A stretch of DNA of 64,000 nucleotides from Nephromyces sp. MM_2019 (taxonomy: Eukaryota > Apicomplexa > Aconoidasida > Nephromycida), in NCBI GenBank assembly GCA_015657535.1, contig JADHZB010001740.1, positions 69,254-133,253 on the forward strand, read 5' to 3'. The translations under genes were made by a program, and so were the position numbers. Below the pieces are notes generated by a model. The model ran no database searches. It saw only the letters and a list, made by a program, of their open reading frames with translations, and was not told where the DNA came from. Shown here in pieces: positions 27,401 through 39,920 of this stretch. The number at the start of each line of letters is the position of its first letter. Position 1 is the first letter of the stretch.

Positions 27401-28116
27401 ACATGTGGAAGTTTTTAGTCTGCAGTTATATATCATATATTGTTGCTTTTATAATATTCTTGAGATGAAATCGCCTTTTTTTTATCTGCTGTCATATCCG
27501 TTATTTTAACCTGAGCCTCTTTCTTCGTTCTGTTGCTCTCCGTAGAAAGTCTGATGTTCAGCTATGTTGCCGCCTAGGTAATTTAGGCATTTGTCCTTTT
27601 AATAGAAGAGATATATGTGATAAACATGCTCAAATGTTACCTCGGGGGAAATCTGAAATTAGTCCCATAATTTTATTTTCCCAGCGTGTTTAATGATGGT
27701 AAATGCCTATTTCCTACAGAGGTACTTACCCTTTGTTGCATAAAAAAAAAGATTCTTGCCTGCTTTTTGCAATGAAAATAGAAAATAATTCGAATTTCCG
27801 CCCTCCACGTTATGAAGCGTATGACTAGCTTAATTATAATTGTTCATATGTATTGTCTTTTTGTGGTACCAGAAGCAGGAGGCTTCACGGCATAGAGAAT
27901 ATTGCTTTGCTGCGTTCTTATCTTCCGAGCTACCCTTTGTTACTTTTAAATGCTTTGCTGTAATTTGTTTTCTTTAGTTTTCCATTGGTGAATACAAATG
28001 CTACAAATAAACGGCTTAGCCTGTTTTACATTCTAAGAACAACGGTCATTTTTTTTAGGGTAGGGGACTTGAAGATTTTTATACTCCCGATGGCTTGATG
28101 TTCGCAAGTCATAACA

Positions 28117-31100
28117 ATGAAACAGCAACATTCCTTAGCTGCTTATAATCAGGGATTCAAATTCCGCTTTAATGAATCGGGTACGTACCCGAGCAAATTT
28201 TATCCAAATTCAATGGATGCATTAACTTCCTCGGTATCACGGTCGTACGATAGGAAAAAAAAAACTATTGAAGACGGTGCACGTAATGAATCTGGAGATA
28301 ATATTATTAACAAGACTACTTTGGCCAGCATCCCTGTATCTCGAAGTGAAGTGCAGATCAAGGAGAATATTTATATTGATTATTCAAACGCTTGGAGATC
28401 CCCAAAAAGTGGAAATTCTAGTTTTAGTCAAGCTAGGAAGATTACTGTGTACGAAAATATTGTTGAACAGGCTGATAACAATGGAAGCCAATCATTGTCA
28501 TCTTCCCATAGTTGCGACACAGGGGAGGAGGCTGAAACCCGTACGCCTGTTCGTTCTGTTGTTTCTAGGCCTCTTAGAGATGACAATGCTTACCAGCGCT
28601 CCTCGGCAGAATCTGTTATCGTTAGTGCTGTAAAAAACATGATGATCTATGAAAATAGAGTCACTGAAAAGCCCAATACAGATACTGAAAAAAATTGCTC
28701 CGATGAAACGCAAGAAAATGAAGTTCCGGACAGTAGAAAGGGTTCCCAAGGCCTTGGTTATTACGACTATCCAAAGGAATGGAGAGGGGAGGTAGAAGTT
28801 TTTGAGAATAGTGCTATTCCTCGGGGGAATTCCTTTGGTCACCATGATATGGTTATTGAAGAAAATGTTTCTGAATACTTGACAAAGCTTGACTCTTCAT
28901 TTACTCCAGATTTAGCTGACAAGGTATACATATGGCTTCGAAGAAATAATTTTATCCAGCACTCTAGCCGCCATGATAGTGGTTGTTATATTTATCCGAG
29001 AAACCATGAAATATTGAATAGTCCTTCTTTCCGAAAACAATTTTTCATATGGATGAAGTCTCGTGCAGTACCTGTCGAGGATGGAGAATTGCAGGGTTTG
29101 CCATCAGATACTTTAGATGTTAATGATGTGGATTATGATTCATTTTATCAGCGTCACGCAGCTTTGCACGAAACTAGTTTTTTGAGTGCCATTATAGAAG
29201 AAATTCGGAAATCCGAAATTTGTAATATGGATACAGGAAAGCCTTTTGTTGAGGCTGCATCAAATTGCTTTCCATTATATGACTCCTGTAATGCAATATC
29301 AGATAAAATTAGGATTTCCCTGGGTGGCGTAGCAGGCTCAAATGCAGACTCAAACCTTGAGGTGAGTTTAAAACTTGATATAAAAGATAAGTTTTTTGAG
29401 ATATCTTTGAATAGTGAGTTGTTCTTCAATAAAAAGGAGGTTTTTTTTTCTTCTCTGCTCCGTTTTGAATATATCAAAGTGTAATGTTAAGTATTTCTTT
29501 GAAACACAGGAAGTTTCCTCGGAAGGCTTGAGAGGCGAATCTCCCACTGAGGCATATTTTTCTACTGGCCTTTTTCGCACCAATAATGGGTCACAAGCCG
29601 TTGTCTCCAATATTCTTAATCCTAGGAAAAAAATTCCGACAAGTGTATGTTTAAAGAAGCTGCTTTTGAAAGGGGGCCTTCCTACCGATGAAATGGTCTT
29701 TGCTAATGTTCCACTGGAAGCATGGCATCTATGCAAAGACCTTTTGTGCAACTTTGCAAGTATTCACTCTCTTCAAGCGATGGAACTTCCAGTCCGAGAT
29801 TTATTGAAGAGCAGTTTTTTAGCAGTTCAATTACCTGGGCCCCTTTTGTGGTACAACAGTGCTATTGTTAATATTTTTAAGCATCACGCAAAATTAGGTT
29901 ACAAACCACAGTTATTTGATGCTTGCCTTCTTGAGGATCACAAAAGCCTCCATTCGGACTGGATTTTATCCAAAGCTGTTGTTGACCTGAACAGGAATCA
30001 AAGAGTTGTAATATTAATCGGTTTATTACATGATGACGAAAGTTTTTGTTTTTCTTTTACAAGAGGCGTCGATAACATAATATCCCACTTTGCAGAAGGA
30101 CCAAAAGGCCTGCATTCATCAGTGGTGTATTATGAAGCCTTTCTTCTACCTCATTTGCAAAGTATCGCAATCATGTTAATGGTATTTTCTTATCGCAAAA
30201 GTTTGATGAGGCCAAGCGTGGCTTCAGAGTGGACTCAATATCGAGAAGCTAACAAATCCTTGACAAAGAATCGCATTACATACAAGAATAGATCATCCTT
30301 CACCGAAAGTGTTTATAGAATTCGTATCTTTAAGCAAATTTCCAATAATTTTTTCTGGCCAAAAGCAAGCGAAAAATTTCGAGTTATTGGAATGACTTGT
30401 AATGTAGACATGTTTATTAAAAAATTTAAATTTTTTAAAAATGACAATATTTTACGCAAGCGAAAGCAAGAAATTATCGATAAGTCTGAAACTGTAGTAC
30501 GTAATCACGGATTGAAAGAAAAAAAATTATATGAGCTGGAAAAGGTAACAGTGGAGGAGTTTGACATGCTTGAGACAGGTTTCAGAGATATAGGAGAAAT
30601 AAGTGAGCCAATGAGATTAGACGATTTGACTTCAGCTATATTTATTATGGAGAGTAGTGTGCATGATGGAAAGAAGAGCGTTGAAGCTGAGAAATATGGT
30701 GAAGTGGAAAAGGAAGGTGGTGTATCTGAGATTGAAGGTAGAGTGAGGGAAGTCGATTTAAATGAGATAAAAGTTGGGCAATTAGTGGATATATGGGAGC
30801 GTGTGCAGTTGGAGAGTGCACATCTAGGTATCGCAATAAAAAATGTTAACATGGAAGGGGAAAAAACAGTTTTTGATGACTATGACAGTGCACAAAACAA
30901 ATACTGTAACGTAAAGCAGGAGCGAGGATCACATGAGATAGAAAGGCTAATGATTGCTGATGATTTAAATAGTATAGATATAGGGAATTCAAGAGAAACT
31001 AAGGAGCTAATGGAAGTAAACGATGTGAAAGCGAGTGTAATCTCGAAGGGGATTTGCGTACAAGAGGAAAACAAGGAAGTTGGATATAAAGTAGAAATCG

Positions 31101-33401
31101 AGAAAACATACAATGTTCGGGTAGCTGTAATAGATATGATGGGAAGAAGAATAGCAGTGGGCGACAATGCAGGTGATATGGACTTACAATGTATAGAATG
31201 CAAAAAATCAAAGGAGTCAGCGAGCTTCCCTTCAAGTATGCTAATGAAAGAGAGTAATTTGCACTATGAGAAGGATGTATTCGAAGATAAAGTACAGAAT
31301 GCACGTGGAAAATGTAGAGTGAGTGAAGGTAGACCACTTGTGTCTGAAGTAGGAATAACAAGAGATGTTTATAGAAATGTAAAGGAATTAGAAGGAATGA
31401 AGCGGCCAATGATATTGGATGATTTTAGTCCATGTAGAATAACTAAGGAGTGCAATGCGAAAGATGGAACATGGCATACTGAAGGTGAAGCTGGTGCTGA
31501 GATTGAGATACATGCTGAAAAGAAAGAGGAAAGAGCACATGAGATTAAAAGTGAACTTGCTGAGCGTGGTGGTATAAGTGGGAGAGGACCAGTGGTTCTT
31601 AGAGAAATGAAGGGGTTAATAGAATTGGGCAGTTTTGAGTCTAACAAACTTGCCGTTATTAATAGTTTAACGGATACGAAGGCTGACATGGAAGATAAAT
31701 TAGATGTGGATAAGAAATACAGTAAAATGAAGGAAGCACCATGTGAAATGGAAGGGATGTTCGCTGAGTTTGATGTAAGTGGCATGCATTTGAAGGTAAT
31801 GGGAGAAAGGAGGAAATTAATAGGGTTAAACCGTAGTTGCTTAAAAATAATAAAAAAGGAGCATGAGCTGAAGGATGAAGTGGGCGTGGTTGAACATGGA
31901 GTTGGAGTTGAAGAGGCGAATTATAATGTAGCAAACGCTGTGGAAAGATGTGAGATTGAACAGGCAATAGTAGAAGCGGGTGATATCAGTGACATGGGTT
32001 TAAAAGATGCAGGGAAAGTGAGGGGATTCACGGACCTGGAAGGTACAGTGACGGAGGAGAGTCAAACGGAAATTGAAAGTCAGATTTTTGGAAATGAGGT
32101 ATTTAACGAGGTTAAGGAAGAGGAAGGAATGTATGGGATAGAAAGTAGAGCGAGAAAGGTGTTAGATATGAATGAGATAAATGTGAACAGCCGAACTGAA
32201 GCACCATTATCAATTGATTTAAATGGTGTCAAGCCAAGATCTACGCAGGATCAACAGCGAGTAGAGGCAGAAGGAGAAGAAGCTGCAAATAAGGAATATA
32301 GCGCGGAAATACCAAAAAATCATGAGATGCGCGTGTGCTCATCATTTGCTGAAGTTGATGCGATGACTGGATGCGTTTCACGAGGTGGCAAGCGCTGTTT
32401 TTGTATGTTCAGCGTTTATTCTACTGTGGATTTTTTTGTTGTGTGCTTAGTTTTGTGTTCCCTAAAGCTAGGTTTTTTCGCAATGTTTTCTTTTTTTCAT
32501 CACCATCCTTTGATAAGGGTACTGTGCTTTATCCCTTTTGCTTTTGGTATTCTTTGATTTGCATGCGATTTTACTAGCTCTATTATGTTGTTTACTTCGC
32601 TACTCCATCTTTTGAAGCCTCCTGCCTTGATTTTTACTCTATGCTTTAGACCTTAAATACTAATTTTAAATGCTTTTTTTTTACGCGAAGATTCGATGAA
32701 GTTGATGAGAGTACCCGGTTTGTTGGTTTATTAATTTTCACTCATTTTCATTCATGTGATTTGTAGCGAGGAAGTCTGACGTATGCAGTCTGTAGTTTAC
32801 AGAGAAATATTCCTAGCTGCTTTGAGCTGAGATTTTTATTGGGATACAGGCATATATTATTTCAAGATGCCCCCCGCGGCAGCATTTGTGTGCTGGAAAA
32901 TTTTTTCGTTGCTTCGGAAGTTATGTACGATCCAACATTCCGTTGGTACAACTCGTGTGATATTAAATTTTGTCTCCGCCAGGGTATCTTTCAAAAAAAT
33001 CCCATCTTCATCCGATAAATTACGTTCTTGTGCCTAATGAACTCGCCTAGATCTGGTTTTATGCTTCACTTTGCCTCTGTACAGCGGTATCAGAAAAGGG
33101 AAATTCGCAATCAAGGCTGAGTAATTGTTTTTCCCGGTCTGATAACGGCAAAGATTCTGAATTGTATGTGCCTGACGGTCACAGCAGAATATATATTGAT
33201 GCCCTTAATCAACCTGGCCTACGTGTTGCTGGCCCTGACTTACAAGGCTGTAGCTTGGATCGCTGTGGCCTGTCGAATTTCCTTGGTACCAAAATTGATT
33301 CCTCAGAATTTAAGGTTGTGCAACACGTTACTCCGCGGCATCATGTTATTACACCGAAGTATTTTGGCATTAAAAATTTGGCATCTAAATTACAATTTTA
33401 A
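28117..33401 (+). CDS. Large unrecognised protein with N-terminal EN motifs and degenerate tandem repeats
   Basis: Not recognised. Exons 28117-29361, 29510-32384 and 33085-33401 join in phase (0, then 1) into about 1478 aa. The start is the first ATG after an in-frame TGA (28096), just downstream of a likely leader-intron acceptor. Residues 80-250 contain five short motifs of the form hydrophobic-x-E-N: KEN 82-84, YEN 112-114, YEN 178-180, FEN 229-231, EEN 248-250. A middle part (about 270-700) looks globular, with W, C and aromatic residues but no known signature. Residues about 790-1310 are Glu/Lys-rich and built of roughly eight degenerate units of 45-70 aa, typified by K-Y-x-x-V-K-E...E-I-E...D-x-x-x-I/M...L-I-x-L. 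The second donor is GTGGCA; if unused, the frame ends at 32557 with a hydrophobic tail that looks like T-rich intron. The third exon (104 codons) is open and phase-compatible. Probably lineage-specific; a structural or scaffold role is only a guess. Confidence 0.7.
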
Positions 33402-34189
33402 CGCTCTCTCCAGTGTTGAGTATAAGTGATATGCTGCGCGCAGTGCTTGTCTGCTGTGCCATCAGGTTTATAACTGCAATGGCCTGTTTTCTCTTCTTTA
33501 AGGTGGTTTAGAATATGAAAAGCAAACTCAAGGTTGGGCCAGTTACTTTCGCAGAAAGAGCTATGAATTTAGAAAATACAATTACGCATGTTCTATAAAT
33601 TTTGTACTTAATTAGTAATTAGGAACGATATTTTAGTATCATTTCCTTAATCTCTAAAATATTCATTATCAACTCGCTTTGCTCAAATGCAAGCTCATCT
33701 TTTTTGCGCAGAAATTATATTTGCAATGAAACCGTGGCTCCTGCTGTGTTGACTTGCTGAAAATTTTCGCATGAAACTGGAGAATAGTGCCATAAGTAGT
33801 ATTTTTTGCCTAGTCTTTTTTAAGCACCCCATTCCCTTAAATTGCTTTAGCTTCACGATTAATGGAAAATGCTTTCGCTGTAATTAAGTATTGCATAATG
33901 CAGCTTGTTTGCAAGATTGTTAGTCCCGGCGAGCTGGTTAGCTTACTAGTTTCAATTGTGATAATAGTTATATTTATATGATGCTATAAATAATATTTTA
34001 TATTGTTTTGGCTCTCGCTTAGTTTACGGTTCTTTTTTTTGCGTTGCACACACTTTATGACCTTTGGATTTATGGTCTTTTCCAGCGCATCTGCTATCGC
34101 TTTACTAGTACTCTCCCTGCTTTTTTTAACATTTCTTTAAAGGCAGATATTAAAAGGGTTCGCAAAAGGTGCTATTTTAAATCGAAGCC
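33402..34189. other. Short convergent gap
   Basis: Lies between the 3' ends of the repeat-protein gene and the RING gene. AT-rich with T runs; no frame or structure worth naming. It probably holds the two 3' UTRs. Confidence 0.4.
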
Positions 34190-35320
34190 TTACTTCATAA
34201 CTTTCTTAACCGCATCTCTATCTGGAGTGATGATATCCTTCCAGCACTCGGTGCATACCTGATATTATGAAATTATTTGGTATATGTTACAGAGAATTAT
34301 ATTTCTGTATAACCTTTTGACATTCTCGTCTGCAAATGCACTCGTAGAGGCATTTAGCATGGAATTCATGACCTAAAAACATGCGCAGATTTGTTTTCAT
34401 TAACAAGGCTTGCTTTTTGACACGAAGCTATGTGCTCACCGCAATTTAAAGTATAAAGAGGATCAATTGACACGGAGGAAAACGAAGTTTGTTTTTGTAG
34501 CAGGCAAATTTTGCATTCGTTGCTGCCTTCCTTCAACGGTGAGAGCCTATCAAATACTGGTGTGGGAGCTGGGCAGACATCCTTCAAGCCCTTGCTTTCT
34601 GAAATTTTGTTTGTCGTGAACGCCCTTCGACTAACTTTCTTTGCAAGTTTATCAATCGGTAGGGAAGGTGATTGAAGCATTGCTATGTTTTCACTCTGCA
34701 AAATAAATACTTTTCACCAAATAAAAGATACCCCTAGAAGGCAGCGTACCATGTGACCGATAGCATTTTCGTTGGATAGTATCGAGTAGCTAGCGAGCTT
34801 GGCAGAACTGCACGATATACCTAGCATTACGGCAGTCAATGTCATATATTACAACAGCGGGGGTGGGTCTCACGGAGATTACCTTAAATCTTCCTCTCTT
34901 GCTGCGTCCATGAGATCTGCCTCGCTCTGCAAGCTCACTAGAAAGTCCCTACTACTGCCGTTTTACTTATTTACTTGTATACGTTACCGTTGTTAGAGAA
35001 AGCAAGCCAAGGCACCCGATGGCTCTGTTTTTTCCCTGGCGGCCAAGTCACCCTTTTTAATGAACAAGCACCGCATTATCAGCCCATCCTTACCTCGATC
35101 GCAGACTTTATTAGCTTAATTTGCTGAATGAACGTGGAAGCGCATTGAATTTAATGAAATTTATGCTCAATGTCACAACATCCGCGCATATTTGCCGTCG
35201 ATGCTGGTCATGCAGGCAATCTTTCAAGCTTACTATTTGCAGTCTATCTGCTGCTTCCTGTTTTTCGCGGAGTAGCGTGTCCAGCCGTCGAAGATCCCGG
35301 AATATATCTGAATGCCGCAT
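34190..35320 (-). CDS. RING-H2 finger protein, putative E3 ubiquitin ligase (7 short exons)
   Basis: A small gene invisible to simple frame calling. Exons in transcript order: 35320-35234, 35123-35094, 34926-34883, 34807-34750, 34695-34440, 34372-34314, 34258-34190; phases 0, 0, 2, 0, 1, 0; 200 aa. Introns are 54-167 nt, with donors GTAAGC, GTAAGG, GTAATC, GTACGC, GTGAGC and GTTATA. The N-terminus (about 1-50) is charged and probably coiled-coil (FRDLRRLDTLLREKQEAADR). The last three exons assemble a perfect C3H2C3 RING: CKIC, 20 residues, C-G-H-E-F-H-A-K-C, 13 residues, C-T-E-C. Splicing places the key Gly-His directly after the fifth zinc ligand region, which strongly supports the model. 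RING-H2 proteins bind two zinc ions and recruit an E2 enzyme; substrate and location are unknown. The 5' end is uncertain: the frame stays open to an acceptor at 35332, and an upstream ATG exon near 35400 (MHGHIKLV) would fit in phase. Confidence 0.82.
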
Positions 35321-35332
35321 TTTGGCGACGTG

Positions 35333-38300
35333 CTGCCTACGTAAGATATTAGGCTTGTTTTCAGCTTATTTAGTCCCGAAAAATCAATGGATTGTACAGT
35401 ACACTACCACCAATTTAATGTGACCATGCATTTCAGGCAGTCTCTAAGATGCTCTACAATTCAAATATTGTGAAGCCCGCTTCATCTGAACTGAAATATG
35501 ACCCTTAACGCGGCGTTTAAGATGAATGCTAGAATTTCAGTAGGTCGTGATCTGCCGCACGCAATCCAAATTCACAAGTGCTTAAGATGGCTAGAGCTTT
35601 TGAGGTAGTCACTGCATCCCATATGGTGTATCTACACTAGGGTTAGCTTGGGGAAGCTGTCTCTGCAGGTTCGACGCAACGCCATTTCACGCTTAACGCA
35701 TTTGCGCGAAGGTTAACAATACATAGGGTGGCATCAATGTACTATTAAAACTATATAAATAAAAAATTACACCTACATGTGAATAAATGTGGAATGTCAA
35801 TTTTCCATCTTTAAACACGCGATACTGCTTCTATAAATGAACTTCCAGGGGGCCGGATAAAAAGAAACTAAAAATCAAGACAAAATACCAGGTTAAAAGG
35901 GCGTCGTCTGGGATTGGTCGAGCTTTTTTAAACCAACACTCCCCCATAGTTACAGCATGCGCAGAAGCACGTGCTGAGTAGAATATTTTCGTTTAAACGT
36001 AACCGTGTGCAATAATTTGGAGCTAAATGCATAAAATCGCTCGGAGGTTCCCTGGGAAGCAAAATTCAAAAGTACCTACACCAGCTTAACTTCTGCAGCT
36101 GCGTGCCATCAAAAAGATTCATAATTCAATTAGCTTTACGAATCAAGGTAGCATATCTTGAAGGGCTATTTCAATGTCACAATTTATTCAAAATTTTTCG
36201 AACTCCATTGTAGAAGCTTCTGGCGAGGGTCCTCATACCATTGGAGCTCACTAAGAACTGTAAACAGACTGCTAACGAGTCCCCCAAGTTAGAGGATACC
36301 CAAAAACCAATGAACGCAGCAGGTTCATATTCACTTTTTGCTGTGACAACTGAGCCACTTCATTGATTTGTCCAAGAGCTTAGTAATAATTCTACGACAC
36401 AAATAGACTCGCTCTAACGATTTATCCCGTGCTGCACGTGTCACCCACTAACGATAGGAAAGCACAGATGCCACCTCATGTTCCCAACAAAGACGGTCGC
36501 TCTCGCTTGCGTAAGCGTTGTCGCCCCCAAGGAGCATTCCCGTGTGGAGGGTAGAACTGCGGTTCATTTAGTACTGCGTCCTACATGGGGCAACGAAACC
36601 CTGCGAGCTTCGTGATCCCATCATACTAGTATTGGTTACCGATTTTCTAGGTATATCTATAGTTCCGCAAAGCGAATAGGAAGTCGACGATGAGACTCTG
36701 GTTACATTGCAGAGATCCCCTGAGCTTCTCCCGGATTGTCGAACATCAACTCATTAGCACTACTGTGATTGAGGACACTTTGGCTTATCCGCTGTTGTAT
36801 CTTACCGTCATTACTCGAGGAACCACTGGGAGGCGATGACACCGAAGGTACCTAGCCCGCGGACGGAGCCAGAGAGGCAGCTACGGCGTGCCTTTGGTCA
36901 CTCTTTCTAGCTGCCTAAAGTATGGCATTATTCTGGCTTTGTTCTGAGTCGCCTTCTACTACTACAACAGTTCTGGTCGGGTTATTCGAGGGTGTGCCCA
37001 GTATTGCACCTATGACAACCGTCGTCGCGCTATGCTTGAGGGTCCCGTCGTTGACTCTTTTAGGGTAGTATCGACATGCCCCTACTTTCACGAATACAAG
37101 GTGAATGAGTATGTTCCGAGCTTACGCTGGCCTGATCAATGCTGGGGTAACCGAATAATTCCTATGGAGGTTACATCTGCTTCGCTGTATATCCTAGGGC
37201 CAACATTTGTTTGGATTTCTTCGTTCCTACTCGTAAACAGTGCTACATTACAGGAAACACTCAACATCCCCAGTACCAAACTACAGTAGGATTGAGAGAA
37301 AAAGGTATTTTGGCATGTTTGTTGCTTGATTTGCGTTGCCCATCCTATATTGGAAATTACGTGCTCGCACATCTGAGTTTGCCGTTATGGCTGGCTGCAC
37401 TTTGTTGCGTTAGTAGCTTGAAATAGACTTTATGTCACTGGGTGTCTCATGCATTACGCCTACGTATTGTGCACTAGTGCAGCCCACTTTAATAAAAAAT
37501 CCACAAGTTCTTGCGCTACCATTAAATTTTTATAGGGCCGTAAACCTATTAAAACTTTCAAGTCTTGAGAAATGCAGGCTGTAGGAGCGCTACTGTTTTG
37601 CTGTGCTAGGAGGCGCTTTCATATTGTTGTCGCTTCGCTTCTGCTAGGTTTTATTTTGCAGAACTCTCTCATCAGCCGAACATCTCTATTCGGTTAGTAG
37701 AAAAGTAACTTGTGGGATTACTGCTGGGGATATTTTTGAGGTATCTACGATACCACATGACTAAATAGAAATGTTGAGGCTCATTTCCAAATTAGACGAA
37801 TGATGAGGTGTCGCATTGCGTGAAAACTGTAACATGCTGTGTGGGATGGAAAAGTTTCATGCGTTTTTAGGCGAGTATGTAGTAGGGCCCGATCTTTCCT
37901 GCCTTTCTGGTAACCTGGTATAAATTTTCCTTCATGCTGCGAAAGTGGGTGTGCTGAATGAGCTGCTGGCACGTCAGTTTCTTTGAGCACTATGTTCTTG
38001 TTATGGCTCTGAGGTTAGTATTTCGTAGCGTCAGTGCTGTGAATCGAGTGAACTGTCGCAAGGGGTTGCATCGTTAGGCGGAGCCGAGCATCTTCCTTTT
38101 GAAGTTTAAGTCTAATAATAATACGGATTGATTTGCCTGAATTAATGAGAAGTATTTTTCTAGTCATAAACTTAGTCTAGTTTTCTTATTTATCGTGATA
38201 TTTTGGATCGATTTCCTGGTGGGGAGTGTGAACTGACTATGCGAGTATTTGCTATTTTCTTCTGTAATGCCGCATCAGTAGTGACGGTATCAGAGGGTTA

Positions 38301-39920
38301 GCTATCACCGTCTCGAGTGAAACGCGCTGACGCTTTTGCAAGTATTCGCATTGTGTGTAGGCCTTACATACTTGAATTAAATAGATGTAGCGTGAATATA
38401 GGTGGTTTTTAGAGTCTTAAATGTACGGATGCAGTACGATATTCACAACTATATTTTCTGGGGTTTCACAGCATTTTCCTAGCTTCTGGCCACCCGTTAC
38501 TTGTCCCCTTTTTTCAGATTGATGTTTAATGCTTAGGTTACAGAGTGGTTTAGAATATTTTGAGTATTGCTTGATGAATGCACCTGTACTCGCCACATTG
38601 TATATTTTGTAATAATCAGTCAAGCTGCTGCTGCTAAACATGGAAGTTGTTGCTTTTTTTCTATATTATGGATTGCTGATTTTTATCCACGCTTGGAGGT
38701 TGTGAAAGTGAGTAGCCTTGTTACGCGAAAAAACAATATTTTTTGTCAATTGTAGAAGAAATGTTAATTTTGTATCCTAGCTGTTTGCATCTGAGTTTTC
38801 ATAGTTGTAGGTGTAGCAATGAGCGTTTTTCATCTTGTATAGATGAAAAAATGCTATTTGCTGTTTGATGAATGACTGGAACAGGTAAGCACGAATTCTT
38901 TGCTTTACGAGAGTTATGTGGCATATATGGGTTTAGCACACTTGTAGACGGGTGAGCAGACCATCAGAATGACTTACTTGTTTGAACCAGAAGACTTTAC
39001 AAGACATCTTTGTGTATCCCAAAGGGATATCTGTGCTGATGCTTACTTTTTTACCGCTCATAAATTGAAATATTGTGTATTTTTTTCCTCTCAAGGGGTC
39101 AGCATTTAGGAGATGCTTTTTGTTAGTTTTTCATAATTAAACTCTGTACTTTTAAGAATTAAAATTGTCTTTTATTACAATGAAGTGTTGCCATCAATAG
39201 CAACGTTTACAGGAAAATTATTTACTCAATGAAAGTCGTATTTGAAAATCCTATCATTTCTGGTACTTGTCTTAATCGTTGAGCAGCGAGTTATATGGCA
39301 GGTTTTTTACTGCTTTGAGCTCTAGCTCAGTGGGTTTGGTGGTGTATGTAAAAACTATTTTATGGCTCATTGAGTATGGCGCCTTCTGCTTATTGCTTTT
39401 GTAAGATTGCCCAGTGTATTTCATGGCTATATTCAGAGCATGCCGGCAAATTTTCCTCTTGGCACCTTTTTTTTCATTTGATGCACCTAAACTAGAGATT
39501 TTTTACGGAACTTATTTCTTAAATAAGCATAATGTGATAGCATCTCTGAGTATCCTACCGATGGTCTATTTTTCCAGTATATCAAATCCGTGATGGGAAC
39601 TTTGAATATATATAAAAATAGTACTACCAAGACTACGAGAAGCCTTTTTTTTGTAGCCACCTAAAGTTTCATTTAGGCTTTTTTCTTGAACATTGCAGAT
39701 CGTAGGATGGCTGTGACAGATGTTGCGTTCCGATTGGTATTTCACAGCATTCGTATAGAGGCTGTGCGTATTAAATAGAGGATTTTTATGCATATGTTAA
39801 CAGATAGATTTATCTGACCTTTCGTTAGCAGTACAGCTTTTCAACTATGCGTTGCTAATTTCCTCTGTGTGTGTGGCAGCTGGAGCCTTCGTTTCAGAAT
39901 CCTCCGAACCTACTCTTGTA
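35333..39920. other. Divergent region between RING and SOD genes
   Basis: No gene supported. 35500-37100 is GC-richer and balanced in composition; the open frame at 37032-37289 (85 codons) has no motif. From about 37450 the plus strand becomes T-rich, the sense bias of the SOD gene, so its leader or a leader intron may start there. A TGTGTGTGTGGCAG stretch at 39865-39878 before the SOD start resembles a splice acceptor, so a 5' UTR intron is likely. Confidence 0.35.

Larger units (their letters stand above)
21112..28116. other. Divergent region between ARF1 and the repeat-protein gene
   Basis: Seven kilobases that must hold the promoters of ARF1 (minus) and the gene at 28117 (plus). The first kilobase is A-rich on the plus strand, like ARF1 introns, so it may be 5' leader or a leader intron. 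From about 27200 to 28058 the plus strand turns T-rich and ends in a run TTTTTTTTAG, which looks like a leader intron of the downstream gene. Between 22222 and 24478 there are short open stretches bounded by splice-like sites on both strands, listed separately at low confidence. Elsewhere I see nothing. Confidence 0.35.

Noticed and set aside
30505..31967. Several minus-strand open frames of 100-138 codons opposite the repeat protein
   Set aside because: They are shadows of the purine-rich plus-strand exon, which has few stops on its complement.
32385..32557. Hydrophobic C-terminal tail of the repeat protein as a membrane anchor
   Set aside because: The sequence is T-rich like introns here, and a phase-compatible splice from 32384 to 33085 leads to a 104-codon open exon.
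36691..36860. Short plus-strand frame starting MRLWLHCRDPLS
   Set aside because: Only 47 codons, no splice partners and no homology; expected by chance.
39318..39360. tRNA-like stretch with CTCTAGCTCAGTGGGT
   Set aside because: It resembles a D-arm, but no acceptor stem, anticodon arm or T-loop follows.
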